From contig JAKJFO010000159.1 in NCBI GenBank assembly GCA_022704885.1, forward strand, positions 427-9,595: a stretch of DNA of 9,169 nt, given 5' to 3'. The notes beneath the pieces were generated by a model. The model was not told the DNA's origin, ran no database searches, and saw only the letters and a list, made by a program, of their open reading frames with translations. The DNA comes from Candidatus Rifleibacteriota bacterium (GTDB lineage: Bacteria > Riflebacteria > Ozemobacteria > Ozemobacterales > Ozemobacteraceae). Shown piece by piece: positions 6,542 to 9,169 of this stretch. The position numbers and the translations under genes were made by a program. Every line of letters starts with the position of its first letter. Position 1 is the first letter of the stretch.

Positions 6542-7820
6542 TTATTTATACGCCAGACTGAGGCCCTCTTCTATGGCTTTCCAGAGGGTTTCGACGCCTT
6601 CGAGCCCCACTGAAATGCGCACCAGACCTTCGGTAATGCCGCGCTTGAGCCGATCAGCCTCAGGAACCGCGGCATGCGTCATCGACGCCGGATGCTGAAA
6701 ATAGGTAACCGCACTGCCGAGACTGACCGCCAGTTCGCCCGGCGTCGTGTACGATGCAAAATAGTCCATCAGCCGACAGCCTGGCGTATAGCCGTCTTTG
6801 AGTTCCAGTGCGATCATGCCGCCGAACCGGCGCATCTGCCGTTTAGCCAGCTCATGATGAGGGTGCGAAAGCAAACCCGGGTAATACACATGATCGACCT
6901 TCGGATGTTTTTCGAGACGGCGGGCAAGTTCGAGAGCCGATTCGCACGCCCGCTCCATGCGCAGATGAAGTGTCTGCAGGCCCTGACTGTTCAGCCACGA
7001 ATCGAAGGGGCTGGGCGTCGGCCCGAAGTTCGCTCATGAACTCGTAAGGCCCGATAACTACGCCAGCCACACTGGTCGAATGACCGTTGACATACTTGGT
7101 GAGGCTCTGAATGACGATATCGGCGCCAAGCCTGAATGGCTGCTGCAGATATGGAGTAGCGAAGGTATTGTCGACGACCAGCGGGATTCCGCGTGGCTGC
7201 GTCAGTCTGCTGATCGCTTCGATATCAGACAGGCGCAAAGTCGGATTATCGGGCGTTTCGAGAAATACCATGGCAACCTTCGGGTTTTCTTCGAGCGTCT
7301 TCTTGACCAGCGCAGTATCTGCTGTATCGATAAAATGCGTCTTGATGCCGAATTTGGCGAGAGTTCTAAAAAAGCTGTCAGTACAGCCATAGACGCTGCC
7401 ACTGATGATTTCGTCGCCACTTTTTACAAGCGCCAGTGTCGTGCATGATATCGCACCCATGCCTGATGAACAGACAAGTGATGCGATTGTCGGTTTGCGT
7501 TCATCGGCGGCCAGCGCAGCATCGATTATATGCTGGCAGTCCAGCTGAAACAGTGCCTTTTCGAGATATTCGGTAGTAGGGTTGCCAAGTCGCGTGTAAA
7601 TTCTGGCAAATGGCTTTTCACCGCTCTTGGAAACTCCCAGAAAACGGTCGGCACCATCTTTTACATTACGAAAACTGAAAGTAGATTTCTGCACTATCGA
7701 AGGCAGACCGATACCTACCCCGATCGAGCCAAAACGGTCAGCCGAAAGAAACTTGTCATCGGTACGGGCATACTTTTCCTTGCGCTCGACCCAGCCAGCA
7801 AACCATGAATGATCAGGCAT
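6542..7820 (-). pseudogene. Methionine-gamma-lyase-like PLP enzyme (Cys/Met metabolism family), frameshifted
   Basis: Two overlapping frames together make one Cys/Met-metabolism PLP enzyme of about 425 residues. The N-terminal frame (ATG 7820, SD GGAG 7 bases upstream) carries YTRLGNPTTEYLE (phosphate-binding Tyr/Arg of the neighbouring subunit), SSGMGAIS (PLP phosphate loop), DNTFATPYLQQP (Asp contacting the PLP nitrogen) and SLTKYVNGHS with the PLP lysine Lys242. It then runs out of family similarity after about residue 267. The C-terminal frame, open from 7033 to the stop at 6542, continues with NFGPTPSPFDSWL, LHLRMERA, HPKVDHVYYPGL and HPASMTH-x(17)-VRISVGLE. Cys146 in VYGCTDSFF matches the active-site Cys (Cys116) typical of methionine gamma-lyase, where cystathionine lyases usually have Gly. 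The likely ancestral reaction is methionine to methanethiol, 2-oxobutyrate and ammonia, though cystathionine or homocysteine lyase activity is possible. As written, no full-length enzyme is made. A sequencing error cannot be excluded, since promoter, SD and all other key residues are intact. Confidence 0.85.
7023..7040 (-). other. Frameshift junction in the lyase gene, probable 20-base deletion scar
   Basis: Around 7033 the same 11 bases, GCGAACTTCGG (minus strand, 7033-7023), encode SELR at the end of the N-terminal frame and ANFG at the start of the C-terminal frame. Both readings match family positions that should be about seven residues apart: L-R, three residues, then N-x-x-G before PSP. 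A TGA (7036-7034) closes the second frame just upstream. This fits loss of 20 bases between two copies of the 11-base word. The overlap is seen; the deletion is inferred. Confidence 0.6.
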
Positions 7821-7859
7821 TTCTCTACTCCTTCAATTATTCTTTTCCTGCAGTCTCCC

Positions 7860-7888
7860 AGTCTAGTAGTATTCGCGGTTCTGGTCAA
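7860..7888 (-). promoter_or_regulatory. Sigma70-like promoter of the lyase gene
   Basis: On the minus strand, TTGACC (7888-7883, 5 of 6), a 17-base spacer and TAGACT (7865-7860, 4 of 6) form a good promoter. Initiation near 7853 gives a leader of about 33 bases, which includes the AAGGAG SD before ATG 7820. No riboswitch-like fold was recognised in so short a leader. Confidence 0.6.
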
Positions 7889-7925
7889 CCCATAGAAAGC
7901 CGCAATGATCTACAGCAAAAAAAGC

Positions 7926-7954
7926 TGGCAATTGGCTGCCTTAGAGAGTATTAT
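7926..7954 (+). promoter_or_regulatory. Weak promoter candidate for the MgtE_N/CBS gene
   Basis: TGGCAA (7926-7931, 3 of 6), a 17-base spacer and TATTAT (7949-7954, 5 of 6) could drive transcription from about 7961. That would place the strong SD GGAAGGAG (7971-7978) and the small ORF at the very start of the transcript. The -35 box is poor, so this is only a candidate. Confidence 0.25.
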
Positions 7955-7986
7955 CTCAACATCAAAATCAGGAAGGAGCGCTAAAG

Positions 7987-8067
7987 ATGAACCAGGATAT
8001 CGACGATCATGAACGTAAAAACAGGCAGATATCATCTTTCGACCCTTCTCGAAACACCGGTTCATAA
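7987..8067 (+). CDS. 26-codon Asp-rich leader ORF overlapping the MgtE_N/CBS gene
   Basis: ATG 7987 follows the best SD of the region (GGAAGGAG, 7971-7978, 8 bases away) and opens a 26-codon frame ending at TAA 8065-8067. The peptide begins MNQDIDDHERK, with four acidic residues in the first nine, and is otherwise polar. It overlaps the first 59 bases of the MgtE_N/CBS gene in another frame. The large gene's own ATG (8009) has only AGGA at 11 bases. Two readings fit. It may be a regulatory leader peptide controlling the metal-linked gene. Or the true start of the large protein is ATG 7987 and one A in the AAAAA run (8017-8021 region) is extra: removing it would join MNQDIDDHERK directly to TGRYHLSTLL. 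The sequence alone does not decide. Confidence 0.4.
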   Translation: MNQDIDDHERKNRQISSFDPSRNTGS

Positions 8068-9169
8068 CGAAGCCGGCCGCCAATGCGGGCAGATAACTGA
8101 TTTTACCCTCACCCTGCGAAAAAACTGGCCCTGCTTCGATCAGGCGGTAATCTTCGATTTCAACAGCAGTTGTCATCGACTGGCTGCCCGTAAATGCTTC
8201 AGGGAATTCTCGGCTGGAAGCTTCGTGCTAGCTACGCCGATCAACGATCTGCCGCTGCTGCCCGCAGATTTTAGCAAGCCAACCGCGACTCAGCTCTGGG
8301 ATAAATCGGTAATCGACACCATCAATGTCCGAACCGTTCAGATAAACGATCTCGAAATACTTTTCGACGAGAGCGGCGAAATCTGGGTCAACGGCATCGA
8401 CATCAGCTTCAGGGCCGCATTACGTCGATTGAAACTCGACAGACTTCTGGGCAGGCTTCTCGACCGCTTTGGCCTGGCCAGCAGCGGCGAAATCATCGAA
8501 TGGGACAAAATTATCGGCTTTGGCGAAGAGTTTGAGGCTCTTACACCGGATGCCACCAGCGACAGCTTTCAAAACCTGCACCCGGCCGATCTTGCCGAGA
8601 TGCTTGAAGATCTCGATGAGTCCGAACAGATCTCGATCATCGAAAACCTCGATGAAGATCTTGCCGCAGAAACGCTGGCCGAAACCGACGTCGAAACACA
8701 GCAACAGATCATTGAAAAACTCGACACCGAGACAGCTTCTGAAATTATCGAAGAAATGAATCCTGACGAAGCGGCCGATCTTCTGCAGGAACTCGACCAG
8801 GACCGCGCCCGCGAAATTCTCGAACACATGGATCTGGATGAGGCAAGCGATGTAAGAAAGCTGCTCGAACACGACGAATACACTGCCGGTGGTATCATGA
8901 CCACCGAATACGCAGCGATCTTCGAAGATTTCACGGTTGCGCAGGCCTTTTCCCACCTGCGACTGGTCGCTGCCGACATCGAAATAATCTACTATCTTTA
9001 TGTCATTGACAACGAAGAACGCCTCAAGGGAGTCGTGTCGATAAGAGATCTGCTGTCGGCCAATCCGTCGGAGCTTGTCACCGAGGTGATGGATGATGAT
9101 CTGGTCTATGTTTATGCCAGCACTCCGCAGGAAGAAGTCGCCAATCTGATCAGCAAATATGACTACATG
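8009..9169 (+). CDS. PRC-barrel + MgtE N-domain + CBS protein (Mg2+/divalent metal-linked), 3' end outside window
   Basis: The frame stays open from ATG 8009 to the right edge (387 codons). Residues about 8-90 (YHLSTLLETPVHNEAGRQCG) and about 96-170 (LWDKSVIDTINVRTVQINDL, closing with IIEWDKI) look like two PRC-barrel-type modules. An MgtE intracellular N-domain follows (about 191-290), with repeated acidic helices such as HPADLAEMLEDLDE and MNPDEAADLLQELDQ; then TAGGIMTTEY (292-301), CBS motif 1 with IIYYLYVIDNEERLKGVVSI (about 326-345), and the start of CBS motif 2 at the edge. In MgtE channels the N and CBS domains bind Mg2+ and close the pore. Whether a membrane channel domain follows here is not visible. 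Known relatives with PRC modules often end after the CBS pair (about 420-450 residues) and lie beside a separate membrane gene. ATG 8009 is the first possible start after in-frame stops at 7982 and 7988. Its SD is weak, and the overlapping small ORF raises doubt about the exact N-terminus. Confidence 0.8.
   Translation, partial: MNVKTGRYHLSTLLETPVHNEAGRQCGQITDFTLTLRKNWPCFDQAVIFDFNSSCHRLAARKCFREFSAGSFVLATPINDLPLLPADFSKPTATQLWDKSVIDTINVRTVQINDLEILFDESGEIWVNGIDISFRAALRRLKLDRLLGRLLDRFGLASSGEIIEWDKIIGFGEEFEALTPDATSDSFQNLHPADLAEMLEDLDESEQISIIENLDEDLAAETLAETDVETQQQIIEKLDTETASEIIEEMNPDEAADLLQELDQDRAREILEHMDLDEASDVRKLLEHDEYTAGGIMTTEYAAIFEDFTVAQAFSHLRLVAADIEIIYYLYVIDNEERLKGVVSIRDLLSANPSELVTEVMDDDLVYVYASTPQEEVANLISKYDYM

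Noticed and set aside
7028..7040. Programmed ribosomal frameshift in the lyase
   Set aside because: There is no slippery run or stimulatory structure at the junction, and about seven family residues would still be missing; a deletion explains more.
7910..8176. Minus-strand open frame of 88 codons upstream of the lyase gene
   Set aside because: It is antisense to the PRC-barrel part of the MgtE_N/CBS gene and covers the leader region; no SD or family pattern was seen.
8420..8956. Minus-strand open frame of 178 codons
   Set aside because: It is the shadow of the acidic MgtE N-domain repeats (GAT/GAA codons read backwards as Phe/Ile/Ser-rich protein).
1..9169. CRISPR arrays, tRNA/rRNA genes, insertion sequences, phage or toxin-antitoxin genes
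   Set aside because: No spaced repeats, tRNA-like folds, transposase motifs or paired small toxin-like ORFs were seen on either strand.

Overview
The window is bacterial: genes are tightly packed, Shine-Dalgarno (SD) sites are clear, and there are sigma70-like promoters and an intrinsic terminator. By eye, base composition is moderate (roughly half G+C). A pilin/pseudopilin-like gene suggests a diderm with a type IV pilus or type II secretion system. A stand-alone, eukaryote-like P5C dehydrogenase and a beta-propeller protein of unknown function also occur, so a deep-branching or environmental lineage is plausible. Candidatus Riflebacteria-like is a guess from memory that cannot be proved here. 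No tRNA, rRNA, CRISPR array, insertion sequence or phage gene was seen. The content is mostly metabolic and envelope genes, not a defence or mobile island.

Left block (1-3314), all on the minus strand. A cytoplasmic beta-propeller protein (start 3314) overlaps a GNAT acetyltransferase by 4 bases (ATGA), so the two are very probably co-translated. After a 145-base gap holding a good extended -10 promoter comes a PilX/GspK-like protein that runs off the left edge.

Middle block (3437-6484), plus strand, divergent from the left block. It holds an exported or membrane-anchored 452-residue protein of unknown function, then a complete L-glutamate-gamma-semialdehyde dehydrogenase (pruA) that would turn proline- or ornithine-derived P5C into glutamate. 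A 7-bp inverted repeat lies between the two genes. A perfect 16-bp hairpin at 6494-6528 separates pruA from the convergent gene that follows and probably ends transcription from both sides.

Right block. On the minus strand (7820-6542) is a PLP-dependent Cys/Met-metabolism enzyme, methionine-gamma-lyase-like, broken by one frameshift near 7033. Frame and missing length both fit a 20-base deletion between two short direct repeats. It has its own good promoter. Divergent from it, on the plus strand from 8009 to the right edge, is a PRC-barrel + MgtE_N + CBS protein, probably linked to Mg2+ or other divalent-metal handling. The best ribosome-binding site in front of it serves a 26-codon, Asp-rich ORF in another frame that overlaps its start. 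This is either a Mg2+-sensing leader peptide or the trace of a one-base indel in an A5 run.

The most interesting points are that overlapping leader ORF, the repeat-mediated deletion in the lyase, and the orphan propeller-GNAT and exported-protein genes. I found no convincing new multi-gene system.
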